Source: JASHPR01 sp963833885
GTDB taxonomy: Bacteria; Actinomycetota; Actinomycetes; Streptosporangiales; Streptosporangiaceae
NCBI GenBank assembly: GCA_963833885.1
Contig: CAWHZU010000006.1
Location: 205,359 to 269,358 of the forward strand
DNA length: 64,000 bases
Reading direction: 5' to 3'
In this document: positions 7,831 through 15,657 of the stretch, in pieces
Layout: each line of letters begins with the position of its first letter
Position numbering within the stretch: the stretch's first letter is position 1
The notes under the pieces: model-generated
Told to the model about the DNA's origin: nothing
What the model saw: only the letters and a program-made list of their open reading frames with translations
The model's database searches: none
Translations under genes and position numbers: made by a program

Positions 7831-8427
7831 TCATGTCCGCACGGGTGATCCGGCACCGAAAGGCACTTCGGCTACCAGACGCCATCTCCACATTTGCTCA
7901 GGCGCCTGGGACACCAGGCTGACCGATGAAATAGCGACCGGCTGCGGCGGCACCCCACGTCCGAGGGCCTCGATCACCGGGGCTGCAGGGCATGCGGTGT
8001 TGGAGTAGGCAAGGGTGACGTGCGGAGTCCAAGGTTCGTAGTGCAACTCCCCTTCGCGCCCTGCAGCATTGCGTGTGGCCTCCTGGACCGCATGCACTAC
8101 GGGCTCCAGCGCACCAGGTGGCTGGGCAGCCAGCATGACAGCCCGCGGGTGGTACAGGGCCCGGCCCATTGTGACCGTTATCGGCGACGTGCCCGCGAGC
8201 AGCCGACGCGCCTGACTGGCCATCGCTTCGGTCTGGCTAAAACTGATCTCGTCGGCAAACCCCGCAATCAGCGTGGTTATGTGCAGCCATTCCCGGGGCA
8301 CCAAGTCCAGGCCCGCCAGGCCCGCCAGCCGGGCCTGGCCAAGCCGAACCAGCTCCACGACCTTCGGGTTGGCGCCAACGCGCATCAACCACATCAGCCG
8401 CGCTCGTCCCGGATCCTCTCCCGGCAT
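7831..8427 (-). CDS. 2'-5' RNA ligase-like 2H phosphoesterase
   Basis: The 198-residue protein carries the two HxT/S motifs that define the 2H phosphoesterase fold: HITTL near residue 50 and HVTLA near residue 140, separated by the expected ~90 residues. The start at 8427 (MPGEDPGRARLMWLM) precedes the first beta strand. Family members (ThpR, LigT) open 2',3'-cyclic phosphates or join 2'-5' RNA ends in vitro; the biological substrate is usually unknown. No RNA-processing partner is adjacent; the next gene encodes ankyrin repeats on the same strand. The first motif is HITT, so the second residue pair is conserved enough for activity. Confidence 0.75.
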   Translation of the reverse strand: MPGEDPGRARLMWLMRVGANPKVVELVRLGQARLAGLAGLDLVPREWLHITTLIAGFADEISFSQTEAMASQARRLLAGTSPITVTMGRALYHPRAVMLAAQPPGALEPVVHAVQEATRNAAGREGELHYEPWTPHVTLAYSNTACPAAPVIEALGRGVPPQPVAISSVSLVSQAPEQMWRWRLVAEVPFGAGSPVRT

Positions 8428-8506
8428 CGATGACCAGTTATCTTTTGTCTGTACCGGCAGCGGGCTCAGGGACCCTCCCCTGCCGAGCGGATTTGGATGC
8501 CCGGAT

Positions 8507-9556
8507 TCAGGAACCGGCCGTCTGGTGTGGTTGCGTGCCGCCGTCGCGTGTGAGGGGCCGGAGGATGGCCTCGGCCTCGCGGTGTCCGGGGCTGTCTTCT
8601 TGCTGGCATTCCTCCAGCGGGGTGGTGTGGTGGCGGGGGTCGCGCAGGTTCGGGTCGGCGCCACGGGCGAGCAGCCGCCGTACGCTGGCGGCCCGGCCGT
8701 TGCCCGCCGCGGTGTGCAGCGGCAGCCGTCCCCACTCCGCGTCGGCCTCGTTGACCGGGGTCCCGGTTTCGACGAGCTGGTCGATGGCTTCCAGCCGCTG
8801 GTGGTCGGCGGCGAATACCAGCGCGCGGATCCGGCTTTGCCGCGTGAACCGGGCCAGCGGCCAGCCGGTGACATCTCCTGCGGCGGCGGCCATCTCCAGG
8901 CTGCTAATGCGCGCTCCTGCGGCCACCAGGACGTCCACGACCTCGGTCATGCCGAACACCGCAGCATGCTGCAGCGCGGTGCCGCTGGGCACGCCGCCTG
9001 AGCCGGGCGCGGAGATGGCGTCGATGTCGGCCTCGGCGTCGATCAGCACCTGGGCGACCTCGGCGTCGCCGTAGCTGGCCGCGGTGATCAGCGGGGTTTC
9101 CGTGTCCCCGGGGCGGCCGTTTACGGGCGCACCGGCGTCGATCAGGAATCTGGCGATGGCGCCGGTGCCGGGCAGCTCGGGTGGCAGCCCGAGCCGGTCG
9201 TGGTCGAACCGCAGCATGGCCATGTAGCTGAGCGGGTCAGCTCCGAGCTGGTGATCGCACCAGTGCTCCATCTTCGCGGTAGCCAGCTCCGGGTGCTCGG
9301 CCAGCAGGCTGGTCAGCCGGGACAGATCGCGGCTGTTGAGCGCGTCGCGGCGTTCGACTTCGAGTTTAAGCTTGGCCCAGCTGGCGAACCCGTACTCGCG
9401 GGCCAGCGCCAGCTGCGCCGACGACAAGACGATCCGGCCGGCGACCGCGCGGATGCGCGCGGTGGCCTCAGGGTCGCCGCGCTGGGCGGCGCGCAGCAGA
9501 TCCCTGGCTTGGTGACGGAGCTGGTCGAGGTCGGGCCGGGCAGGCAGGTCAGGCAT
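8507..9556 (-). CDS. Ankyrin repeat protein
   Basis: A 349-residue cytoplasmic protein. The start at 9556 (MPDLPARPDLDQLRHQARDLL) is supported by GGGAG 5-6 nt upstream and by the conserved N-terminus of this actinobacterial group, where a ~90-residue helical domain (RHQARDLLRAAQRGDPEA, ALAREYGFASWAKLKLEVE) precedes the repeats. Ankyrin units are recognisable at about residues 125-290, for example DTETPLITAASYGDAEVAQVLIDAEAD and GRLPLHTAAGNGRAASVRRLLARGADPN. Ankyrin repeats bind proteins; the partner is unknown. It has no signal peptide. The 3' end is 79 bp from the 2H phosphoesterase gene. Confidence 0.88.
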   Translation of the reverse strand: MPDLPARPDLDQLRHQARDLLRAAQRGDPEATARIRAVAGRIVLSSAQLALAREYGFASWAKLKLEVERRDALNSRDLSRLTSLLAEHPELATAKMEHWCDHQLGADPLSYMAMLRFDHDRLGLPPELPGTGAIARFLIDAGAPVNGRPGDTETPLITAASYGDAEVAQVLIDAEADIDAISAPGSGGVPSGTALQHAAVFGMTEVVDVLVAAGARISSLEMAAAAGDVTGWPLARFTRQSRIRALVFAADHQRLEAIDQLVETGTPVNEADAEWGRLPLHTAAGNGRAASVRRLLARGADPNLRDPRHHTTPLEECQQEDSPGHREAEAILRPLTRDGGTQPHQTAGS

Positions 9557-9830
9557 GACGTCTCCCTCGTCACCCGGTGGTCCGCGGCCGGGCCCGAAGA
9601 GAGCGTCATCTACAACGGCCTGCAACCTGCTAGCGGAGGTGGACTCTGTCCTGCCCGCGGACCCGGCGGCGCCCTCCCGCGCCTAGTGGCCATCGTATCC
9701 ACGCCGGCCGAACTCGGCACAGCAGACGATGGCGGTAGGGTCGCTGATCCCGAACAGATGGTTGAGCCAGGGTCGTGCAACAGACGGATCTCGCTCCGGG
9801 GCGTTTGGTGCCTGTGGCACAGTCCTGATT

Positions 9831-10751
9831 GTGCCGTTGGGCGATCTGCCGGACTGGTTGCCGGCGTGGTGCCTGGACCACCTGGGTGGCGAACCCGTCG
9901 GCATCCTGTTCCAGCTGCAGCAGGTCTCGATGGTGTTCGGCCTGCGGCTGGCTGGTGGCACGGACGTGGTGGTGAAGGCGCGCGCCGATGACGGCCGGGC
10001 CGTGTCGTGTGTCGCGGCGCAGGCCCGGCTGGCCGAACGCGGGTTCCCGTGTGCCCGGCCGCTCACGCCGGTGACCGGGGCCGGTTCGCTGGCTGTGCAC
10101 GCCGAGGAGTTCCGGCCCGGCGGCGAGGTGCTGGGCGGGGGCTCGCCGGACGTGGCTGTGCGCTACGCACAGGTGTTCGCCCGGCTGATGGCCGAACTGG
10201 CCGACGTAAGTGTCGCGCCGCCGCTGCCGAATCCGCCCTGGGTGCGCTGGGATCACGCCGATTCCGGGCTGTGGCCGGCGATCGACTTCCTCGACAACCG
10301 GGACCAGAGCGCCGTGCCCGCGTACGTCGCTGACACCGCCCAGCGGGCCCGTCGGCGGCTACTGGCCGCCAGCTTGCCGTACGTGCTGGGCCACGCCGAC
10401 TTCGAGGCGCAGAACCTGCGCTGGCACGGTCAGCAGGTGTGGGCGGTGCACGACTGGGACAGCCTGGCGTGGCAGCCGGAGGCGGCGCTGGCGGGAGCGG
10501 CGAGTGGGTCGTTCGCCAGTTCCGGGCCGCCCATGCTGGCGCCGATCGAAAGCTCCGAGGCGTTCCTGGTGGCTTACCAGGACATTCGGGGGCGCTTGTT
10601 CACGGCCCTAGAGCTGGAGATCGCGTGGGCGGCCAGCTTGTGGATGGCGGCGTACAACGCCCGGGAGCAAGCACTGAACGGCGACGCCCCGGTGTGCGCC
10701 GATGCGCTCCGGGCACAGGCAGCCGAACGCCTCCGCCGGGCTAATGCCTAG
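9831..10751 (+). CDS. Aminoglycoside phosphotransferase (APH)-like kinase
   Basis: The 306-residue protein has an APH/choline-kinase fold. The nucleotide-binding lobe contains VVVKARADDGRAVSCVAAQARLAERGF (the invariant lysine and helix C region). The catalytic loop is VLGHADFEAQNLRW (HxDxxxxN) and the metal-binding loop is VHDWDSL. The GTG at 9831 is chosen because upstream sequence in the same frame, back to an ATG at 9729, is not protein-like. APH-fold enzymes phosphorylate antibiotics, sugars or small alcohols; this divergent member cannot be assigned an antibiotic. It is transcribed divergently from the ankyrin gene with a 274-bp gap. Confidence 0.75.
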   Translation: MPLGDLPDWLPAWCLDHLGGEPVGILFQLQQVSMVFGLRLAGGTDVVVKARADDGRAVSCVAAQARLAERGFPCARPLTPVTGAGSLAVHAEEFRPGGEVLGGGSPDVAVRYAQVFARLMAELADVSVAPPLPNPPWVRWDHADSGLWPAIDFLDNRDQSAVPAYVADTAQRARRRLLAASLPYVLGHADFEAQNLRWHGQQVWAVHDWDSLAWQPEAALAGAASGSFASSGPPMLAPIESSEAFLVAYQDIRGRLFTALELEIAWAASLWMAAYNAREQALNGDAPVCADALRAQAAERLRRANA

Positions 10752-10791
10752 CACCAGCCACGCGAACAGGGCAGGTCCAGACGCCCGGCAG

Positions 10792-11097
10792 TCACTCCTG
10801 ACCGGAAAGGGCGCCTTGGCCGGTGATGCCAGACGGCTCATCCTGGCCAAAGGCGATCACGATCTCCCTGCCGTTGGCATAGCTGACCACAGGCCGCCGG
10901 AGCATGTCACTCACCCTCCGGGCGACCTTCTGGAACAACTCCACCATCTCCGGGGTGTCGGCGCTTACCCGGAACCGCCCCCTGGCGACGAGTGCCTGGG
11001 CGACATAAGGCGAGAAGTTCGCCTCAGCCCGGGCTTTCTCATCCGCGCTGAGAGGGGTGCTCTGCTGCCCGGGCTGCGCGCCAGGAGGCTGGGTCAT
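10792..11097 (-). CDS. Hypothetical protein, 101 aa
   Basis: A small soluble protein with a proline/glutamine-rich N-terminus (about residues 1-18) and a folded remainder (NFSPYVAQALVARGRFRVSADTPEMVELFQKVARRVSDMLRRPVVSYANGREIVIAFG). The pattern helix-strand-helix-strand resembles a small nucleic-acid or ligand-binding domain, but no motif is diagnostic. GAGGAGA lies just upstream of the ATG. It is 84 bp downstream of the IPT-domain membrane protein on the same strand and may be cotranscribed. I do not recognise the family. Confidence 0.6.
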   Translation of the reverse strand: MTQPPGAQPGQQSTPLSADEKARAEANFSPYVAQALVARGRFRVSADTPEMVELFQKVARRVSDMLRRPVVSYANGREIVIAFGQDEPSGITGQGALSGQE

Positions 11098-11181
11098 TGC
11101 TGATCTCCTCGTGATCGCCGTGGTTTCCAGAATGCCAGCAGCGCCACAACCACGAACAACCGCTTCGAGATCTTGGATTGA

Positions 11182-12234
11182 CTAGGCGTGGGCAGAGGCG
11201 TCGGCGTTAACGGCGGTGACCTCGAAGGCGGCCGGCAGGATGGCCGCCTGCCCGTCTGAGGTGGCGACCCGCACGTCAACGATCCCTGGGGGCAGGCCTT
11301 CTGGCACCATGACCGGCACTATCGCGGCGGTGCTGTCGGATCGCGGAGGTGCGGTGATGCCGCCGATCGTCACCTCAGGCCGGCGCGCGTCAGCGGAAGC
11401 GGTGTTCATGAGCCCTGACCCGAAGACGCTGACCGGCGTTCCAGCCGTCCCCTTCTGGGGGCTTATGGCCGTGAGCGTCAGCGGAGGGGCGGGCGCTGCG
11501 CCGGATGTGGCCTTCTTCGCCACGTAGGCGGCCGCGGATGCCGAGGTCAGCCCCACCAGGGTGTCCGGCAGGACCGGGAGCGACACCGGGCTGTGGAAGA
11601 AAGCGATGAAGAAGGCGGTCAGCGCGACGAGGTTGAACACGAAGTACTGGGCGTCGCCCAGGTCGAGATCGCCTTGGTCATTCGAGACAATTTCGCTGAT
11701 CGCCGTGCCCAGGCTCTTTCCCTTGGCGGAAATGGTGGTCTTCGACGAGGTGCCGTTGTTTATCTGCCCTGTGGTGATGGCCTTGGCGCTGACCGCAGCG
11801 CCCGCCGGGAACCCGATCAGCAGCAGATAGCGCGGATCGAGGCTCTCCGGCGGATAGACCGCATCATGGAAGGCCATTACGAGCAGCGCGTAAGCCAGTG
11901 CCACCGTCCAGAGCGCGAACTGGACCTTGGACGTGGATACTCGATTGTCCTGCCCAAGGATTACGTACCAGAACGGGTTCGCCTTCTGGGACTTCGGCCC
12001 GGCGGCAGGGGTCGCTGCGGCCGAGGTCGCCGTCCCGGTGGCCGCTTCGCCGCCGGGAGATGGCTCGCCGGCCTGCCCGTCCGGGGGCTGTTGTTTCTGC
12101 GCCGCGCGCGCCGCAAACGCGAGCAGGACAAGAAGAACTATTAGGACAACAAGCGCTAGCCAGTAGGAAATGGCCAGACTCAAACCCTGCGGGCTGTTAG
12201 CTGATCCGCTCACGAGAGACGAGTGTGAAGCCAT
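11182..12234 (-). CDS. Membrane protein with C-terminal IPT/TIG domain
   Basis: The 350-residue protein has an N-terminal hydrophobic helix (about residues 22-45), a proline/alanine-rich linker (48-85), then three further membrane segments near 105-125, 135-155 and 205-235. Around them are the conserved blocks ILGQDNRVSTSKVQFALWT and YLLLIGFPAGAAVSAKAIT. The C-terminal ~90 residues (LTLTAISPQKGTAGTPVSVFGSGL onward) form an IPT/TIG immunoglobulin-like domain. The family is of unknown function; the IPT domain suggests binding to a surface or intracellular ligand. No catalytic site is visible. It starts with ATG at 12234 and is followed by the 101-aa gene. Confidence 0.7.
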   Translation of the reverse strand: MASHSSLVSGSANSPQGLSLAISYWLALVVLIVLLVLLAFAARAAQKQQPPDGQAGEPSPGGEAATGTATSAAATPAAGPKSQKANPFWYVILGQDNRVSTSKVQFALWTVALAYALLVMAFHDAVYPPESLDPRYLLLIGFPAGAAVSAKAITTGQINNGTSSKTTISAKGKSLGTAISEIVSNDQGDLDLGDAQYFVFNLVALTAFFIAFFHSPVSLPVLPDTLVGLTSASAAAYVAKKATSGAAPAPPLTLTAISPQKGTAGTPVSVFGSGLMNTASADARRPEVTIGGITAPPRSDSTAAIVPVMVPEGLPPGIVDVRVATSDGQAAILPAAFEVTAVNADASAHA

Positions 12235-12572
12235 TTCTGAGGCATGTCCACCTCAATGAGGTTTTAGCCGGAATCCGGTTCGCCAGCCGCCTTGGCAGCG
12301 CAGGGCCGGGCGTTCCTGGTCTTCACCGCGAATAATGATGCTGGTCGTTACCGTTCAATCGCTGCGGGCTTCTGAGGTCTGGTTACTGCTGGCGCTGCCG
12401 CCCGGTTCCGGGCGCTGTGCCTTTATGGCTGGCGGAGGTAGTTGGCAGTCGCGGCGGGCACCCGGTCGCGGCCAGGCACCCGGTCGGGGCCTGGGGCCCG
12501 CGCTGTTTCCGGCGCCGGCCGCCGCGACTACTACGTTGACTGATATATTGGCCGACGTATTAGGAGGGCGGG
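12235..12572. other. Intergenic region between divergent genes
   Basis: This 338-bp gap separates the IPT membrane protein (leftward) from padR (rightward). CCTCA-A-TGAGG at 12251-12261 is a short palindrome just upstream of the leftward gene. TATATT at 12544-12549 is a plausible -10 for padR, with AGGAGG at 12562-12567 as its ribosome-binding site. I see no gene in it. Confidence 0.5.
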
Positions 12573-12917
12573 ATGGCCGTGGGCAGGCGAGACAACCGTG
12601 CCGGGCAGGACATGCTGCGGAGGGCCGGCGAGGCGTCGGTGCTGATCCTGATCAGCCTCGCCGACGGCCCCAAGCACGGTTACGCGCTCATCCAGGACAT
12701 AAAGGAGCTGGCCGGCGTCGAGCTCGGTCCGGGCACGCTCTACGGGGCGCTGGACCGGCTCGAGCGGCTCGCCTTGATCGAGCCGCTGCCCGCCGACGAC
12801 CGGCGCCATCCCTACCGCATTACCGCGCCGGGGGCGGCGGCGCTTCGCGTGCACCTCGATTCGGTTGAGCGAATCAGCGCGGCCGGGCGGCTGCGGCTGC
12901 AGGTTGGCGGCATCTGA
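12573..12917 (+). CDS. PadR-family transcriptional regulator
   Basis: A 114-residue single-domain PadR protein. The wing-helix core reads ASVLILISLADGPKHGYALIQDIKELAGVELGPGTLYGALDRLERLALIE, followed by the DRRHPYRIT wing and a C-terminal helix, so it is of the short PadR-s2 type. The ATG at 12573 has an excellent AGGAGGG ribosome-binding site. Its stop codon overlaps the start of the next gene (TGATG), so the two are translationally coupled; PadR genes of this type usually repress the membrane protein encoded with them. Confidence 0.9.
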   Translation: MAVGRRDNRAGQDMLRRAGEASVLILISLADGPKHGYALIQDIKELAGVELGPGTLYGALDRLERLALIEPLPADDRRHPYRITAPGAAALRVHLDSVERISAAGRLRLQVGGI

Positions 12918-13336
12918 TGAATGGACCCCGGACAGCCCGGCTGGTCGGGACCGTGCTGCGGTGCTACCCACTCCGCTGGCGCCAACGGCACGGCGACGAG
13001 GCCGCCGAACTGGCCTCGCTGCTCATCGGGGACGGGACCCCGGCGGGCTCGATTGCCTGGAGCTACCTGGCCGGTGCAGCGCGGGAGTGGCTGACGCCAC
13101 GCTCCGGTCGGCGCTCGAGCGCGGTGGCCTGCGCGCTGCTCGTCGCGGCTTGTTCGCTGGGCGTGTCGGCGGGGCTGCTGGCCTCGGCGCGGCCGGCCAG
13201 GGCGGCCAGCACGAGCCAGCCGCACCCACGCGCTCACTGCTGGCCTGGCTCGCCTGAGCCCGTACTGGGCGTGCTCCCTGCCACGGGCCGCCCGCAGATG
13301 ATCGTCCGGGTAGGCGGGTATGGCCGGCCCTGCTGA
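12917..13336 (+). CDS. Hypothetical membrane protein coupled to PadR
   Basis: The 139-residue protein starts within the padR stop codon. Its N-terminal half (RTARLVGTVLRCYPLRWRQRHGDEAAELASLLIGDG) is the short prefix domain often seen in PadR-coupled membrane proteins, with the motif YPxRWRxRxGxE. A hydrophobic helix lies at about residues 76-98. After that the sequence is proline-rich and overlaps the signal peptidase start by 17 bp. Homologous proteins usually carry more membrane helices, so this may be a truncated version. It is probably an inner-membrane protein controlled by the adjacent PadR. Confidence 0.6.
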   Translation: MNGPRTARLVGTVLRCYPLRWRQRHGDEAAELASLLIGDGTPAGSIAWSYLAGAAREWLTPRSGRRSSAVACALLVAACSLGVSAGLLASARPARAASTSQPHPRAHCWPGSPEPVLGVLPATGRPQMIVRVGGYGRPC

Positions 13337-13964
13337 CGCCGGCCCTGCCGCCGCAGACCCCGCCGACGTTGGCTCCGCTGACGCCGGCCCTGCCAAGATC
13401 AGCCCGCGGCGTCGGCGGAGGATGCGGTCGCTGGCCGAGACGGCCATCATCATCCTCTTGGCGGTGCTGCTGGCCTTCGTGGTGCGGGCATATGTGTTCC
13501 AGACCTTCTGGATCCCCTCATCGTCCATGGTGCCGACGCTCAGCGTGTACGACCGGATCCTGGTGCAGAAAGCGTTCTTCAACTGGCATGACGTGCGCGC
13601 AGGCGAGATCGTGGTGTTCACCCACCCACCTCGCGACCACTGCCCCGGGCCACAGCAAGGCGACCTGGTCAAGCGCGTCATCGCGCTGCCGGGGCAGACG
13701 ATCTACTCGTCAGGCAACAGCATCTACATCAACGGGCGGCTGCTGGCCGAGCCCTACCTGCCGCCATACGACCCGCTCGGGCCGGCGATCGCGAGCAGGC
13801 AGCGCCCCTATCGCGTGCCGCCCGGCGACTTCTACCTGCTGGGCGACAACCGGGCCATCTCGTGCGACAGCCGGTACTGGGGCCCGATCAAGGGCTCGAG
13901 CATCGTCGGCAAGGTGGTGCTGTTGTGGTGGCACAACGGCCACCCCGACCTGCACTGGTTCTGA
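13320..13964 (+). CDS. lepB: Signal peptidase I
   Basis: A 214-residue type I signal peptidase with the Ser-Lys dyad. The basic stretch PRRRRRMR (29-36) precedes a single membrane anchor at about 40-60; the catalytic Ser69 is in IPSSSMVPTL and the general base Lys118 in VKRVIALPG. Box E is GDNRAISCDSR. The active domain faces outside and removes signal peptides from secreted proteins. The N-terminal 28 residues are an Ala/Pro/Asp repeat-like tail (PADAGPA, PADVGSADAGPA). It overlaps the preceding gene by 17 bp. Actinobacteria often have several paralogues; this one is not next to rplS, so it is probably an accessory copy. Confidence 0.93.
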   Translation: MAGPADAGPAAADPADVGSADAGPAKISPRRRRRMRSLAETAIIILLAVLLAFVVRAYVFQTFWIPSSSMVPTLSVYDRILVQKAFFNWHDVRAGEIVVFTHPPRDHCPGPQQGDLVKRVIALPGQTIYSSGNSIYINGRLLAEPYLPPYDPLGPAIASRQRPYRVPPGDFYLLGDNRAISCDSRYWGPIKGSSIVGKVVLLWWHNGHPDLHWF

Positions 13965-13984
13965 TCCTTGACCGTGCCCGGCGA

Positions 13985-15472
13985 TCACCCATCGGCCATC
14001 CCCGATGCATCGGGGACCCGCCCGGGCTCATCTTCTGGCCCGCTGATGCCGGCCGCCCGGCGCCGCTGCAGCTCCTCCAGGAACGGAGAGGACTTGGCGA
14101 CGCGCACCATGATGAACGCGGCGATATAGCTCGCGATTATTATCCCAAGCGCCACTCCGGTCACGATGCCCGCCTCCGTCGTCATCCCGTAGATGCACAG
14201 GATGAGCATCAGGCCGCCGCCGAACAGCGGGAGGATGCCGCCGAGCAGCATCGACCGCCCGCTCCTCGTGAGCTGGCTGCGGTAGAACCACACGCTGCTC
14301 GCAGCGACCACGAAGTACATGAACAGGTACAGCTCGCCGCCGGAGCTGATGATGTGCGTGATGACGTCGAAGAACGACGAGCTCGCCAGATAGGGAATCA
14401 GGAACAGCGGGGGAATCAGCCCGAGGACGGTCAGCGCCGCCCACGGCGTCTGGTGCTTCTCGCTGATCTTGCCCAGGAAGCTCGGCAGCAGCCGGTCACG
14501 AGCGAACGCGTAGAGAAGGCGGCTCGCCTCCGTCATCTGCAGCTGGGTCGTGCCGATCACCGCGATGAGCACCGCCAGCGGCAGGATCCGTCCCCAGATG
14601 CCCGGAGCGAGCAGGCCGCCGGCGTAGGCCAGCACATCGCCGCCGTGCGCAAGGACGGTCTTCTGGCTGGAGATGCCCTGAAAGACCATGATCAGCCCGG
14701 TGAACCAGACGATCAGGAACGCTACGGAACCGATCATGGCGCGTCCGGGGTTCTGCCGTGGTTTGGTCGACTCCTCCCCCACTACCGAGACCGCCTCCCA
14801 GCCCGCGTAGAGGACCGCGCAGGTGACGCCGGCATTGGCCAGGCCGTGGATGCCGCCGATGTTGCTGCTGAGGGAGAAGTCGGACCACGACGGAAGCGTG
14901 GCACCGCCCGACCCGCCAGCCTCGTGGATGAGAGCCAGGATCACGAACGTAATGACCGACACGTACTCGATGACGATGAGGGTCGTCTGGACGACGACAG
15001 ATGGGCGCAGCCCGCGGATCGAGAGCCAGAGCAGGATCGCCATAATGGCGGCGGCAATGAGCCAGGTGACCACTTTCGGGAATGTCGAACTGGGGGATAC
15101 GACGAAAAGCAGGTACGCACCCGCGAGGGTGATGTTCCCGATATTGAACAGCGTGGCTCCCACTGCGGACAGCAGGCCGGTTCCGATGCCGAGCGACGGC
15201 GTTGTGGCTTCCCCGACCCACACGTACGGCGCACCAGCGCTGGGACGCCAGCGATTCATGGCGGCATAGCCCAGGGTCACGCACAGCATCAGCAGGCCGA
15301 CAACCAGAACCACCAAGGGCGACGCGAGGCCCGTGAGCGTCAGCAGCAGCGCAAGTGTGAAGGCCACCGCGCTGGACGGGGCTACGTTGGCGACGGCGAC
15401 GATGATGTCGCCGCCGAGCCCGATGGCATTGGCGCGCAGGCCGCCCTGAGCGCCGCCCTGGTCAGTGGTCAC
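13985..15472 (-). CDS. APC-family amino acid/polyamine permease
   Basis: A 495-residue transporter with about twelve membrane helices. The first helix carries GLGGDIIVAVANVAPSSAVAFTLAL, the APC substrate-binding break, and helix 6 carries GWEAVSVVGEESTKPRQNPGRAM, the typical conserved loop. The C-terminal tail (from about 465) is charged and ends DASGMADG. GTG at 15472 has AGGAGG 5 nt upstream. It is divergent from the LacI-ribokinase pair, and a 10-bp inverted repeat lies between them, so it may be under LacI control. Substrate is not determinable; with a ribokinase neighbour a nucleoside or amino compound is possible. Confidence 0.88.
   Translation of the reverse strand: MTTDQGGAQGGLRANAIGLGGDIIVAVANVAPSSAVAFTLALLLTLTGLASPLVVLVVGLLMLCVTLGYAAMNRWRPSAGAPYVWVGEATTPSLGIGTGLLSAVGATLFNIGNITLAGAYLLFVVSPSSTFPKVVTWLIAAAIMAILLWLSIRGLRPSVVVQTTLIVIEYVSVITFVILALIHEAGGSGGATLPSWSDFSLSSNIGGIHGLANAGVTCAVLYAGWEAVSVVGEESTKPRQNPGRAMIGSVAFLIVWFTGLIMVFQGISSQKTVLAHGGDVLAYAGGLLAPGIWGRILPLAVLIAVIGTTQLQMTEASRLLYAFARDRLLPSFLGKISEKHQTPWAALTVLGLIPPLFLIPYLASSSFFDVITHIISSGGELYLFMYFVVAASSVWFYRSQLTRSGRSMLLGGILPLFGGGLMLILCIYGMTTEAGIVTGVALGIIIASYIAAFIMVRVAKSSPFLEELQRRRAAGISGPEDEPGRVPDASGMADG
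13999..14016. repeat. 18-bp perfect palindrome at the APC permease 3' end
   Basis: TCCCCGATGCATCGGGGA is self-complementary and lies inside the last codons of the leftward APC permease, 35 bp after the convergent lepB stop. It could act as a bidirectional terminator stem or a protein-binding site. With no loop bases the hairpin would need to open its centre. Confidence 0.5.
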
Positions 15473-15506
15473 GATTCCTCCTCATGAACGTTCCAGCTCA
15501 GCGGTG

Positions 15507-15532
15507 AGAAATCGTTTCATAGAACGATTTCT
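15507..15532. promoter_or_regulatory. 10-bp inverted repeat, probable LacI-family operator
   Basis: AGAAATCGTT (15507-15516) and AACGATTTCT (15523-15532) are exact reverse complements around a 6-bp spacer. The left arm with its flank also reads GAAATCGTTTC, a LacI/GalR-like half-palindrome around CG. It is 35 bp upstream of the APC start and ~126 bp upstream of the lacI start. Confidence 0.6.
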
Positions 15533-15657
15533 ATAACTGTGGGACCATAAGCAAAGGGAGTCAAGCCCTCGCCCGGTGACGGCCTGGCCACCGCGGGCGT
15601 CTGCGGCGCGGCAATCACCCGGCCTGGCGGTCCGCGCCCAGGAAGGTGAGGTGAAGG

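Noticed and set aside
11094..11184. Short hydrophobic frame after the IPT gene (RLFVVVALLAFWKPRR) that overlaps the start of the 101-aa gene by 4 bp.
   Set aside because: Only about 21 residues from a TTG with no ribosome-binding site; the overlap may be chance. Not called as a gene.
13862..15487. 541-residue rightward frame opposite the APC permease.
   Set aside because: Antisense Gln/Arg/Asp-rich sequence typical of opposite-strand frames in GC-rich DNA; the permease on the minus strand is clear.
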